Below, piece after piece: positions 46,700 through 58,568 of a stretch of DNA of 64,000 bases. Where the stretch lies: positions 620,001 through 684,000 of the forward strand of contig JABSSW010000001.1 in assembly GCA_018902385.1 (NCBI GenBank), written 5' to 3'. Position numbers and translations under genes: made by a program. Positions within the stretch are counted from its first letter, which is position 1. Every line of letters begins with the position of its first letter. The DNA comes from Physcia stellaris (Eukaryota; Ascomycota; Lecanoromycetes; Caliciales; Physciaceae). The notes beneath the pieces are model-generated. The model had not been told where the DNA came from. It searched no databases and saw only the letters and a list, made by a program, of their open reading frames with translations.

Positions 46700-47946
46700 T
46701 CACTCCAGCTGTTCCATGACAAATGGGAGGTAAGCGCCGGTAACACTGATATCCTTCTCCGGGTCATATCTCTCGAGGCTGTCCGAGGGCCCATACTTCT
46801 CACAGAGATACAGCATATCACTGTAAGCCCTAAGCCACACAGCTTAGCATTTGATTACCTATGGAAGAGTATACTCACCTTTGCCTAGAAACGCTGCCAG
46901 GATGTCCAGCGGAGTCATTCAGATACGGGTGGATGCTGTAGAGGCGATTGCGATCGTCCCATTCCTCCACAGGCTCCGAGGGCTTGACGAGGTTCTTGTA
47001 AAGCTGCATGTAGGTTGGAGTCTTGAAGTAGGTCGCCCAGGAGCACCGCCATGTTCCGAATTCCATTTCGTTGTGGGCGTAAGTACTCCCAGGGTCGAAA
47101 ACGACAACATTGCCAGTGATCTTGTCTATTCCAACATTACGCTCCCATAAGTCGCCGTGTATTAAGGCTGGCGTGATGGTGCGACCGTCAGACTGAAGGG
47201 CACCCAGTAGCCTTGGTATTACCACATCGATTAGCTGTTTACAAGCTGCGTCATATTCTGGCCAAGGACCGTTTGTCTCGTTGTCGTACTTGATAACGTC
47301 TCTGAGTTGATGGATGAAGGATTGCGCCCAGCTCTTTTCCCAGGTCACTGTACGTTCCATCCTGCCACACACGGTAGGAACGGGAAAACCAAACAGTCCA
47401 TTCGAAGATGTCCCTCTTTGATGGAGCTCCGCTATCTGGGCTGTAAATTTGACTGGATCTGGAGCTACAGTGAAGTCCAAGTCGTGGAAGTCGCCCAGGA
47501 AGAAATACACCTGTGATCCTCCATCATGGTATTCTCCCCATCCGGCTGCTCTGGGTAGTAGTCCCAGCACGACATTGTTAATGGCAGACACCGAATGAAA
47601 TTCGCCCATCGTCAAAGCTCGTGCGCTCGGTCCCGTGGCGCACTGTCCCGTACCTATCAATGAGCCGCGGACAGTATTGGAAAACAGTTGAGTGATCTTA
47701 CCTTCAGGAAGTATGCTTTTGGACTCCCATCCGGGAGAATGACAGAAACCTTTGCCGTCTTGGCCCATGATGATATGCCGTGTGGCTCCGCCGATACAAC
47801 CGTGGTTCCGGTAGGTATGGCTACGAAATATGTCTCAGTGTCAGCCCACTGAAAACCCCTAGAATAAAAGCCTTACCCTTAGCAATTGCTTTGTGGATAT
47901 GGAAATTGCCCTTAACTCCCAATTGCCACTGCGAAGAGTCTGACAT
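46700..47946 (-). CDS. Fructosamine-3-kinase family protein
   Basis: Four exons (47946-47877, 47820-47702, 47642-46879, 46820-46700) with introns of 56, 59 and 58 nt give 357 residues; all junctions keep one frame. The first exon restores an ATG start and 'AIPTGTTVVSAEPHG', typical of fungal members, and the last exon supplies the conserved C-terminus 'DMLYLCEKYGPS'. Kinase-fold residues are present: 'LIHGDLWERNVGI' (catalytic HGDL..N loop) and 'VVFDPGSTYAHNEMEFG' (metal-binding Asp). Also typical are 'EWDDRNRLYSIHPYLNDSAGHP' and 'FFLGDFHDLD'. The family phosphorylates ketosamine (glycated-amine) groups, and the fold is shared with antibiotic phosphotransferases. It converges on the PKS with 666 bp between stops. 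Protein repair is the default role; action on the cluster's product is only a hypothesis. Confidence 0.93.
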
Positions 47947-50012
47947 AGCTCAGCATCTAGATTACGTCTAAGAAAGTGGAACCGATTCTATGGTATATTT
48001 TACTTATGATGCTGTTGTGAGCGAGGACCTCGAGTAAGGCGAATGGCCTCTTCCCTGGGTTACACAAACTATGGCCGACGGCAAGGGTCTAGAACGACGA
48101 TCCCTTGGTTTATGGACGAAGCAGCTCAATAGAATGGTAACGCCAGGACCTGGGGCAATGAGATTCCCACTGTGAAGAGGCTTGATGAGCACTTTGCAAT
48201 CTAAGCTTCAACCTCATGGCTACAATGAGGCCACAATCAACTCGTTGATGTCTTGTTCTACTGCATTTTTGTGTTCTTGTGCGAACGCTGTATATTCCCT
48301 TGATGCCCCAAAATAACGCAAGGTCACATGAAAGACAGATAATTATTCCAAGAGAGCGGAAGAAGAAAACGTGTACGAAGAATCGAAAAGTTCGTCCTCG
48401 AGCCGTCGATAGCAATGAGAGAACAGCCAATTTGTACTTCCACCCAATTGCTTTTCGTGATATCTATGATTGATACCTGACTCAAAAGAACCACCGGGTC
48501 TTCAGGTCTTAGCGGTAGATAGATTTACAGTCCACGGGTTGGATTTTGTAGGATTGAGGAATTCCAGTATTACTATGTTTTAAGGTAACGATTTCTGGTG
48601 TGATCCTACATTCTTGTGCTGGATGAAAGAAAAGGGTGAAATAGATTAGCTCGAATTCGAAGATTCCAAGATGCTGTGACTACGCCATCTTTCTTCACGG
48701 TCGATCAGCGTAAGTAAAGACGATGATGTGCTAAGTCAATCCCACAGGGAGAACATTTATCAAAAGTCAAACTAAGCACATTAAGTAGAAAATGTAGAGC
48801 AGTTTGTAATTCTATGTGTCCGGTGAAAGGTTGATACAATTTTACACAAAGGCAAGGAGGTACAAAATTGCTCGAAAGAAAAAATCGCGTTCCTGTTCAC
48901 GAGCGGAAGTGTTCCGCCAAAACGGAATAGCTCCGCGACAATCCTCTCACAAGAGAGTCGTCGATCGAGTTTCGCTACGCTACTCTACAATAGTAGTGCT
49001 TGACAATGTTCTCTATTAGGCTTCAGATCAAACGTCGTGCATCAATATGCAGCGACCGAATTCATGAAGTCTCCATCCCCCCAGATTTTCGAAATGTTGG
49101 AGCTTTTCATTTTGCGTTGTCTCCTTCCCTGGGACCCTGATTATGACATCGTCAAGGCACAAGTTGCTAGAGGACTGGATAGGCAATCATATGTGTCCTA
49201 TCTCTGATGACCTCCATTTAGGTATTCGCTTCTTCTATGTAGTCATTAGTCCTCTGACTATATGCATTTTCTACATTCCATCCGAACATCCTCATAAATC
49301 ATGACATATTATTTCCATCGCTCGATCCACTTGAAATCTATTGCAAAAGGGTATTCCTGTGCTACAAAGTACAGTGATCTATAAGCACCAGACCCAAAGA
49401 CCACAATGTGACCAATGCCACTCAACCAAGCGCTATGCTTCTCGCTGCAGGGCGCTTGAAACGACGTGATCCGTTATTATTGCAACGGTGTTGGTGACGA
49501 AGGCTCTAAGACCGGAAACTGTTCGAAACTTCTGATATTCTCTGAGGCTTGAGATCGTTGATCTCAAGCCGGTCAAACATGTGCTGCGTGCATGCATGCT
49601 CCCTACGAGAGCTCTGATAAGCTCCATGCTTCTGAAGAAGGCATTGCAGGTGAAGACGGGCGAAGCGAGGAACTTAAAGCTAAAGAGCTGGCTGACTGGT
49701 ACCTGACGAAAACGATAACTGGTTGCCAAGAGCTGGTATAATCATGACTCTTTCAAGGGCTCAAATGATTTTTTGGCCAACTCTTGGAAAAGGCACAAGC
49801 TCGCCAGTTGGATAGAAGTTCCAATGCAACTTCAACGCCGAGTGTCTCAGTCGTCCTGTCAGATGCATATGGGGGAAGAACATCCGTCGAGTTGAATCGA
49901 TGCTGAGCCATTTTCTATTCCCTTTGCCAAGTCCTCCTCAAGGGGTTTTACAGGCAACAGGATAGGTGTCTAGTAGTAGAGGTTGAGAGTCAATTAACTC
50001 GGCACTCCGACT
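47947..50012. other. 2-kb intergenic region without a recognisable gene
   Basis: Several short frames were inspected (for example 48110-48430 minus, 49433-49729 minus). None shows a domain or a plausible splice structure. Confidence 0.5.
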
Positions 50013-51215
50013 TCAAACACCGTCAGTAAAGTCCATGCGTACATCTCTCTGGAGCTCCTCGACGATATCTCTTAACTTTCTCCTAAGGAGAGTCGTCAGA
50101 TCGGCGTACACCCGTGCCTCTTGCTGCGCATGTGAGCTGTACGAGGACTGACTCATCCTTGCCACCAAAGCATCGATCTTTTTCAATTCGTTCAGTGCAA
50201 CCTGGATCTTGACGCACTTCTCGTCGGCATCGTCTAGTCTATACGCCCCTAGAGTGATCGGAGCCGCTGAGCGCGTACTGGACGGGAGATCGCAAAATAT
50301 CGAGCGATACCAAGACATCATCCTCGCAATTGCGGCAGCAAGCGTCATGATAGAGGAAGTATCCGGTATGCACCGACAGTCGAGTATACCGGATATTTGA
50401 CGTGTGATATCTTTATTGATGGCCAAAACAGTATCAAAGGGGATTTGCGAATTATCAGAGCGTTCGTGTAGGGTACGAAGGACTTCAAATGACTTGACAG
50501 AGCAGCTGCAGGCGATGTTTTGTGGTTCGAAACCCGTTGAGTTGGTATAATAGTCTAAGTCAGTAGAGATTGCGGTGGAATAAGGCCCTCCGGAAGTCCC
50601 TACTTCTTGGGTAAGCATTGATGGTGCTTGGGTCTGTTGTCGTAATCTTCTTCTGCGGTCTCCGGGACTCATGATCGTAGGATCAGTCATTGCAAAACTA
50701 CTCATGGATTCCACAGGTGATAGCAGCTGGTGAGGAATTGCATGGGTCAGGCCTGAATGCGCTACTGGATAAGAACTACTTGGACCAACGTCCAAACAAG
50801 GTTGCCATGCTGTCTGATCGTCTATGCAGTTGCTGTGCGTATCCGATGTAGCTACTGATGCATCTGTACTCCAGTCCGAAAGCGGGGTTTGCACACTCCA
50901 TTTTCCTAGAACGGGTGTCTTCATGGCTCCCACTCCCAGCTCAGGTCTATAAGATTGGAAATTGGGCTCCACTCCCTCTGATTGTAACCGCCTGGGTTTC
51001 CCGATCCGTTGAGATGGGCTGTACGTACAGGAGATCCCGTGACTAGCACACCGACTGCATTCCGGTGTCCCCTTCGAACATTTCACCTTGGACGAGTAGC
51101 AACCATCACAGGAAGCCCTTAGCTTTGGAGGCTCTGCTCTTTGCGAGCTCGATTTACCAGAGATCCTTCTTGACTTGTCGTTCGCCGTTCCCAACTCTGC
51201 AGATAAAGTGGCCAT
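50013..51215 (-). CDS. AflR-like Zn2Cys6 transcription factor
   Basis: A single exon of 400 residues, starting at the first ATG of the frame (51215); upstream in-frame codons lack an ATG. The zinc cluster spans residues 36-63: 'CDGCYSSKVKC' then 'CSRCASHGISC', with spacing Cx2Cx6Cx6Cx2Cx6C as in AflR, followed by a basic linker 'SQRIGKPRR'. The C-terminal half has 'CSCSVKSFEVLRTLHER', 'VLAINKDITRQISGILDCRC', 'SSIMTLAAAIARMMSWYRSI' and 'KIQVALNELKKIDALVARM', the pattern of the AflR regulatory domain found in regulators of aromatic-polyketide clusters. The middle is Ser/Thr/Pro-rich. Lying about 4 kb from the PKS, with only the kinase-like gene between, it is the obvious candidate pathway activator. 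Its targets are inferred. Confidence 0.93.
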   Translation of the reverse strand: MATLSAELGTANDKSRRISGKSSSQRAEPPKLRASCDGCYSSKVKCSKGTPECSRCASHGISCTYSPSQRIGKPRRLQSEGVEPNFQSYRPELGVGAMKTPVLGKWSVQTPLSDWSTDASVATSDTHSNCIDDQTAWQPCLDVGPSSSYPVAHSGLTHAIPHQLLSPVESMSSFAMTDPTIMSPGDRRRRLRQQTQAPSMLTQEVGTSGGPYSTAISTDLDYYTNSTGFEPQNIACSCSVKSFEVLRTLHERSDNSQIPFDTVLAINKDITRQISGILDCRCIPDTSSIMTLAAAIARMMSWYRSIFCDLPSSTRSAAPITLGAYRLDDADEKCVKIQVALNELKKIDALVARMSQSSYSSHAQQEARVYADLTTLLRRKLRDIVEELQRDVRMDFTDGV

Positions 51216-54200
51216 TCCACCAGCTTCAATGCCCGTGGTACAAGCTAAGGATTTATGCAAGCGGTGGTAGACCTGAATTTACTGACTCTGTCCTTGGGTA
51301 TTGGTAGATGGTAGAGTATATCTATCGTATCCGTAATGTAAAGTCCAAAGTTTTAGCCCCAAAAGACAAGCTGTAAGAGGCAGGAACAACCCGAAAAGTC
51401 CATGTGATCAACCTCCGGTTACGTTGCAACTGCTAGTCATGTCTTGAATGATACGGCAAATGCTTGCTAAGCGTCTACGACCCTTGAGCATCTATTGTTG
51501 TAGATCTTGAGCAGTCAGACATGTGGAGGCACCTCGTAAGGCTCGGCATATCTTCCGACCAGCAACAGAAAAAGAGATGCTTGCGTTCCATGCAAGCACC
51601 TGACTCATCCTATCTCCGGCCCCATGGCAAGGTGCTTGTGAATGAGAAGTATTTGATAAGAGCTCAGCCTTCTACGCAATGTGGACGGAACGCCAACAAT
51701 AGCCGACGTTCTCTATTCCAAACGTCGTGATCGCTAATAAGACTCGTATAGGGAATTGCACTTTCCTTTTATCGGTCAGCTCACCGCAAACAAGAAGACT
51801 TGAAAGCATTCCCCTGCTACCGCCAAACGCACACTTACCCTATCTGCCAGGGATTTGCTCCCATCACAGGGAATAATGTCGAATGGCATTTGGAGATTCA
51901 TGCGCATGGCTTATCATCCGGAATGCAATGGATTGGACGGAATGAGGGGCATTGTACAAATACGATTACTGCCAACCAGTGCGCTTAGTGAGAGTCGCAA
52001 CCACTCGATGCCTTTTAGGATTCTTGGAGTCTGGGTGTTCAACCCATGCATGCATGGGCTGACTTTACCGTGCGCTAGCCTACCCACGCTTTTCAACCAC
52101 ACATTCGATGATGTGCGTTCTCTCTTGCAATCCTTGTCCCGATTCAGGGCGAGCTGCAGCAGCCTTTTCCAGGGATTTCCTGTCCCATTCAACAGGCGTT
52201 TAACAGATGACCATAATGAACGAAAGCGAGGAGACAAGAAAATCCCTCAGTTGTGAAAGGTTCGATTTTAAACCGATTACATGAAGTTCGTTGTTACTTT
52301 GGATGGAAAAGAAATATTGGTATTGGCCCAATGAGAGATTTCAAGCTTTCTTTGGTCTACTTAGTTGAGATTATTGGAAAAGGTCGTATTGGATAAGGTG
52401 CAGAACTGTGGCTTGACATCTATGGCCTATCTCCCGTAGTATTACAGGGGGCGTTTTCCAAATCGGAGAAGCTTCACCAATTGATTTGGCGAATTCGAGT
52501 CAAAGTCAAGGGGCGGGTTCTTTCCTCAGGGTGCGAAAAGGTGGACTATTCAAATAAGCGGCAGCTTATCGTAGGTCCGTAGGTAGTAACTCGAGGATAC
52601 AAGAACAGAGCGATGGCAGACCTCAAAAAGATCGTAAACCTACTGATTGATATCCACCTCTAATAATCTCCAGAACGTCATACTCTAGCCACCATGGTTA
52701 CTGATGATAGTAGCGAACGAAGTATGAATATGACGGGTGTTTTGTCGTGATGTACGAGAGTAACCCGTATCCAATGGCGTGGACGGTTCACAGTGCTATT
52801 ACTCGACGATGTTTGAATGCCCCGCCGCTGGAATCCCGTTGACTAAACGTCCATGGAACTTCGAACAAAGAGTCGAAATCTGACATGATAGGACTCTACT
52901 TGTCTGACGTCTTCCGAAGTCGGGCAGTCGTCTGCCCTTGAGGGAAGGTTGCATTACGTGGTGTTCTTCCATGGAATAATAGACTCTCTCAGACCTCTAT
53001 GTCATGTCCCCAGCCTCTTTTACATGCAATGTCACAAGGCGATCACCGTCGTCGTAACTCTTGATGTTCTCAATCCTTGGTCAAAGTCTGACGTCCGTCA
53101 CCGCTTCGACACTTGGGAGGGCCTTCGATTCGATTCGGATCTTTTCATAGTAATCAAAGAGGCATTTGCAGTCGTTTTCCAAGACGCACAGCTCTTCATA
53201 AACAAGCTGCGCTGTACCCAGCACCCACATTGAGTCACTCGCTCACACCGACAGTCTCCGCTGGGGCAAGTGTTTGGCGGCTTTGTCGAGTCGTTTTGCT
53301 AAGGCAATCTCTGGCGAGCACGTCTCTAGGCTTACTTGATTAGCCCTAGAAGCGGTCAGCTAGGAAGGGCCGCCCGGACGGCAACACGTCAGATGGGCAC
53401 GTATTCCCGTCCCGTCGATACAGTATGATTCCCGAACGAGTACGACAGACTTAGGCCATTCCTGACCCATGCCGCGAATCAATATTCGATCACGAGAAGC
53501 CACGTAGCTGTGCCGAAGGGGTATTTGAATCGAGGGAAGGCTGGCGGTGAAGGGGAGACCAAGAAGGATGTCGATGTGAATTGAACGTGGCAGCCAGTCA
53601 AAAGTCGAAGATCGCCACTGGCCTTGGCGAGAAATCCTAACGCGTGGTGGGCTTCACCTTCGCCGCTGAAATCTGCAACCTGTCGATGCATGTCGGGACT
53701 TTCTCCGCAAAGTTGCTCGCCTGTTCGGTCCGATCGTCAGCCAATTGTGCCAACATGCCGTTCTTCGGACAATCGAGTATGCAGCGAGCCTCCTCAGACC
53801 TCGTGAACCCGACAATCGCCGTTGATTTGCGAGCAAAGCCACTAATTCATTCTTGACTATTCGATTCTCGGTGGACTCGGCAACAGAGTAGTATTACGCA
53901 ACATCATCAATGCCAGTAGCCGCAAGGCTGTGGACTGAGTAAGATGTCTGACAGCTTGCACGGAAAGCTACAACGGAAGCATGGACGAACCTCCTTCAAC
54001 GGATACAATCTAAGCTTTCAGAGCCGCCTTGCGTCGCGTGACCCAATCTTCATACCTTCTTCGCGGAATGTATACATCACTACAGTTCGACTCTTTCCCA
54101 GCTTCTTCCAGAGTGTCGCGCGGCTTAAGGGGCTGCCTTGATGATGAAGGGAGGCTCGCGGTCGTCAACAACGCTCCACAGCGAGGAGACCCCGCGCAGA

Positions 54201-54363
54201 AAATCAATTACCCCAGATGATAGGCCCGCTATCTCAACTGAGGGCTCCGAAGGTACGGATGCGCCTTCTGTCACCCTAACGTACTGTCGTCTCCCTTACC
54301 TGGTGACCAGATCCAGAGAAGGGAGAGTCAGGGTTTCTTGACAAAAGAGCCAATGGGCACGAA
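51216..54363. other. 3.1-kb intergenic region without a recognisable gene
   Basis: The frames here (for example 51855-52256 plus, 52949-53343 plus, 53479-53860 minus) are short, overlap on both strands and show no recognisable motif. In a cluster of this kind a tailoring gene might be expected here, but I see no P450, dehydrogenase, methyltransferase or oxidase signature even in fragments. Composition is ordinary, so RIP erasure is not evident. Confidence 0.5.
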
Positions 54364-56155
54364 ATGGAGGACGCTGACGGTACAATGCGGAAGCTCGAAA
54401 AGCAGCAGAATGCAATGGCCATTGACTTCGAGGGTCCTGAAGATACTGGAAATCCTATGAATTGGGCATCACACCGGAAATGGGGGATCACGGCAATACT
54501 CGCAGGCATGACGTTCACAACGACGTTTACAAGCGCCATATTCAGTACCTCTATCGAAGCCACGGCAGAAGAGTTCAACACTAGTACTGAAGTGATGGCT
54601 CTGGGAACGAGTCTCTTTCTTCTCGGCTTTACATTTGGACCCATCCTATGGGGACCTATTTCTGAGCTTTACGGTCGTCGACCTCCACTCATCATCGGTA
54701 CCTTGGCGATGGCTCTGTTTCAGGTCGGCGTAGCTGTTGCTCAGAACACCTATACCATCCTCATTTGCCGTTTCTTCGCCGGAGTCTTTGGCTGCGCGCC
54801 ACTGGCTGTGGTTGGAGGTGCTCTCTCAGATTTCTGGGACCCCGTTCAGCGAGGCGTCACCGTAGGCCTTTATTCGATGTGTACTTTCGTTGGCCCTGTC
54901 GCAGCACCGATCGCTGGTGGCTACATCGCGGAAAGTTACCTTGGTTGGCGATGGACGGAGTATCTCTCGGTGATTATGGGTATGTCCTGCTTTGTTCGTT
55001 CTATTGACGATTTGAAGCTTTGCGGCTTGGTTCTGGATGGCCCCAAGGAGTGGTGCAAAGGCGACTTCACCATCGTGGAATAAAATACCCTTTGCACCTC
55101 TTCTAACGTCGTCACTCCAGTATGGCTAGCAATTAAAGAACCAAGCGACATGCACTTCTAGAATCAAATGAAGCTTCACAACAAGAGTCTCCAGACGCTG
55201 ACGTATACCAGCCGTTGTCTTTTGGGCTATGGCATTCTTCTTCCTACCAGAAACTTACCACCCACGCATCCTTCAAGTCCGTGCGCGGAAGCTCCGCCTC
55301 GAAACCCGGAATTGGGCTATCCATGCGGCAGCCGATGAGAAACAGGTCGACATCAGAGTTATACTGGAGAAGTACCTCACTCGTCCCATAAGGATGTTGG
55401 CTCTCGAGCCCATCCTTCTCTTCCTAGCACTGTAGGTACAACCAATCCAGCAGTAATCACACAACCGAACAGACTTACATCTTCCTCATCTGATCAGGTA
55501 CATCGGCCTCGCCTACGGCACCCTCTACCTCTTCTTCACCGCCTACCCAATCTCCTTCCAGCACCAGCGCCAATGGTCCCAAGTACGTTCCTCCCCCCTC
55601 CTCTACCCCACCCCACAGACTCACCTCCAGCAGGGCAAAGCCTCCCTCCCCTTCCTCTCCATAACCATCGGCGTAATCCTCGCCTCCCTTCTCAACACGC
55701 TCCACACCCTGCACACCTACCGCGCACACCTCAACGCCGGCACCGCAACCCCCGAAACCCGGCTCCCGCCCATGATCGTCGGCTCCCTGCTGCTACCCCC
55801 GGGCCTCTTCCTCTGGGCCTGGACCTCGCCGCCACACATCACGCCCTGGCCGCAAATCATCGCCGGTGTCCCGATGGGGATGGGCATCCTGTTGATTATG
55901 GTCAATGGGCTGAATTATATCGTCGATGTGTACAAGCTTAAAGCGAATAGCGCGATTGCGGCGAACACGATGGTGAGGAGCTTGCTGGCTGCGGGGCTGA
56001 GTGTTGCGGCTGAGAGGATGTATGCCTCGTTGGGGGTACCGTGGGCGACGAGCTTGTTGGGGTTTGTGGCCGTTGGGTTGGGAGCCGGGCCGGTGTTGTT
56101 TTGGAGGTTTGGGGCGAGGGTGAGGGGGTGGAGTCGGTTTGTGGAGAAGGCTTAG
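54364..56155 (+). CDS. MFS transporter, DHA1-type drug/polyol exporter family
   Basis: Four exons (54364-54979, 55212-55431, 55498-55582, 55631-56155) give 481 residues; introns are 232, 66 and 48 nt. Features are an acidic N-terminus with 'DPENPMNW'-type 'GNPMNWASHRKW', 'FTSAIFSTSIEATAEEF', the MFS motif 'GPISELYGRRPPLI' after the second helix, 'RFFAGVFGCAPLAVVGGALSD', 'GPVAAPIAGGYI', 'ESYLGWRWTEYL', 'FFLPETY', and a second half beginning 'EPILLFLALYIGLAYGTLYLFF'. About twelve membrane segments can be counted. The family uses the proton gradient to export drugs and natural products across the plasma membrane. Being near the PKS and the AflR-like regulator, it is the likely product exporter or self-protection pump. 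That role is inferred from position. Confidence 0.93.
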
Positions 56156-56583
56156 AGGTCGATTTATTTATGGGTATAGAATGTGTAGCTTTTGATAGTG
56201 GAATTGTTTTTAGAGGTTTTTACCTCCATGGTTGAGACTAAGTCGCTGCATTATTGGCAATCTATCGCGTTGGGGGTGGAGTATACATTGTGGAATCCAT
56301 ATGAAACTGTAGGCCACATCAGATGATGCGATATCTTCGGGGTCATGGGGCATGTTTTATGTTGTTGTCTTGCCGTGCCTTGGATGTCATGGAGAAATGA
56401 GTATATCTCTCGAAATGTACGGTAGGCAGACCGGACATCAACCCCTGATTTAACATCGAGGCTATAGTGTGAACCGTTAGCTGGGGAGGCTGTATACACC
56501 GGACAGACACAGAAGACCAAAGCTCATGAACGAAATTCACTATGAAGGGTATCAGACGTGCATTCCCCAAACCGATCCCCAGA
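56156..56583. other. Convergent 3' region between the MFS and Rex3 genes
   Basis: Only 428 bp separate the two stop codons. No gene is seen. An AT-rich stretch follows the MFS stop, as expected for a 3' end. Confidence 0.5.
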
Positions 56584-58568
56584 CTAAACTCTTCTCAACA
56601 CTTCCCCGACGCTCCCCATTCCTCTCTTGACAGCATCTACCCCGTCCTCTGACAGCGACCTCTTCGCCCCAATCTCCTGCTTCATCTTCCCATCCTTGCC
56701 CATCCCCTCCCTCGCCACCATCTCCCGAATCTTCACCCTCACTAATTCGCCTGCGCTCCTGGCGTCTTCTGCACTGTCGTGCCCTTTACCCTCGTCATTG
56801 ATCTGGATATCTTTATCCAAATACTTCTTCATGAGATGCTTAAGCCCATGCCTCATCGGAAGACCTCGGACATGTGGGAATAAGAGACAGGTATCAACGA
56901 TGCAGGGATGAATAATACGGGTGGCGTTGAGATCGTTCTCGAGAGCGTGACCTATTAGGGGCATCGTAGGAGAGATGAGATTGAACAGGAGGGAGCGAGC
57001 TACCGCGGGGGAAGAAGCAATGGGGAGGGGAGCTCGCTCGCCATCCGCTGTGTGAGAGGGTAATGATGTGTCTGATGGGAGGGCGGAAGTGAAATCGTCA
57101 GGCCAGACGCCAGAGTAGCGGGAGTTGAGATCCAAGACCACGCCTAGAGGGCGGACGAGGGTATCGAGTAGGACGGACCCGGAGGGCCAGGAGGTCGCGG
57201 TTAGCCGGATCAATTCCATGCCGTAGGTCGTGTAGCCCATTTCGCAGTCGAAGCATACTGCTGTTCGCTTGCCCTCTAGACCGTCGTTTTCGGGCGTTGC
57301 CTCGAATGGTAGGATGAGTGCCAGACGCTTAGCTTCCGAGACTTTGAAAACATGCGTTGGTGCTGTGGTGCAGCCGGCCGATCTTCCAACGACCTCGTTG
57401 CAGCATAGATAGAGGGATTGTCGATCTGATTTGTCGGCTTTGTCTTTTGGTGGTGGACGACGAGCTTTGGATGGGTGGTGAGTACAGCTCCCGCCGGTCG
57501 TCAAGGCACCGTCTTCGGCCCGTCGACTAGGGAAGACTTGGAAGCGCGTGTGGCAGCGATCGCAAGTTTCCCAATTATTCGAGGATTCGACACCATCACG
57601 AGCAAGCTGTATCTGGGCTTCGCTTATTTGCGTTGTGACATAGCCATGTTTAGCGAGGCCATCTGGTTTTGCGGCTAGCTTCGGCAGAATCGCTATCTCT
57701 TCAATCGACGAAAGACCTGTTTCCAGAGGGTTTGGATCTTTAGATTTTGGAGGAATCGCTTTCCCAATCTCTGACTCGATGAGCTTCAGTCGTTCTGCTT
57801 TCCAAGCGGGCATCTCCATCTTCTTTAGAGCGACTATCCGTAGTTTAAGTACGTTCGCATAGACAGATGGGTTTTTCTTGGCAGCTTTTTCCTCCTCATT
57901 CAGTGCCGTACGTATTAGCTCCTGTGGAGACAGCTCCAGTGCTGCTTTCGAGGTGTCGTCACTCTCCTTGACCAGCTCATTGAGTCGAGACATGTGCTCG
58001 TGCATCATGGTGATAAGCCTAAGTCGAGTGGCATGTGGAGCTGGGGGTTTGCGATCATCCTTGGATTTAAGGTTTCTACTGGTACAGCCTTTGTCAGTTG
58101 TTGAGAATTGGCAGATTGAGCAGGAGTGATAGCATGTTGCTTCACGGCGTTACTGGTTCCCATAGATGATTCATGACCAAGTCCCCCTTTAAACCCTCGT
58201 AAAGGGGGAGGTGAAATGGGTCGCAATACGGATTCAACAGTTGTCTTCTCCTGTCGACCGAGATGTTGATCTTCGCTAATTGCTGGACGAGATCTTTCTG
58301 GAGGAGCCTTAGACTGCGTCTGTATAGCCATCGCTGACCGAGGGATGTTGCGGAAATCTCCCTCATCACTGACTTTTTGACGCTTACGAGGACCATCAGA
58401 AGGACAGTTATCTTCATGACGTAATTCTCTATCAGGCACCGAATCTGAAACCTCTGGCCCTTTGATGCCATTGTAGGTGTGCTGGTGAGAGAATATACAG
58501 CTTGGAAGCGAGCAATGGGATGCTTCTGGACAATCGACTTGGTTGAAGAGACCCAAGGAGGAAAACAT
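56584..58568 (-). CDS. REX3: Rex3-type RNA exonuclease, with an apparent frameshift
   Basis: The gene starts at the ATG at 58568, giving 'MFSSLGLFNQVDCPEASHC' and 'SLPSCIFSH', the CCCH-like N-terminus expected of Rex3. A disordered region of about 170 residues follows, then the helical 'MMHEHMSRLNELVKESDDTSK' region and the DEDD exonuclease domain: 'VCFDCEMGYTTYGMEL' (Exo I), 'PLIGHALENDLNATRI' (Exo II) and 'GKGHDSAEDARSAGELV' (Exo III). A Cys/His-rich stretch 'NNWETCDRCHTRFQVF' precedes it. The frame changes between 'VETLNPRMIAN' and 'APHATRLRLITMM'; one extra base in the five-C run (five G on the plus strand, 58043-58047) would join them into 661 residues. No splice pair explains the shift. 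The family trims 3' ends of nuclear RNAs such as RNase MRP RNA. Confidence 0.9.

Noticed and set aside
58005-58008. Rex3-like region as two separate genes (58568-58005 and 58008-56584)
   Set aside because: Frame-shifted residues upstream of the internal ATG (APHATRLRLIT) are conserved-looking and continue the family sequence, so one gene with a frame break fits better.
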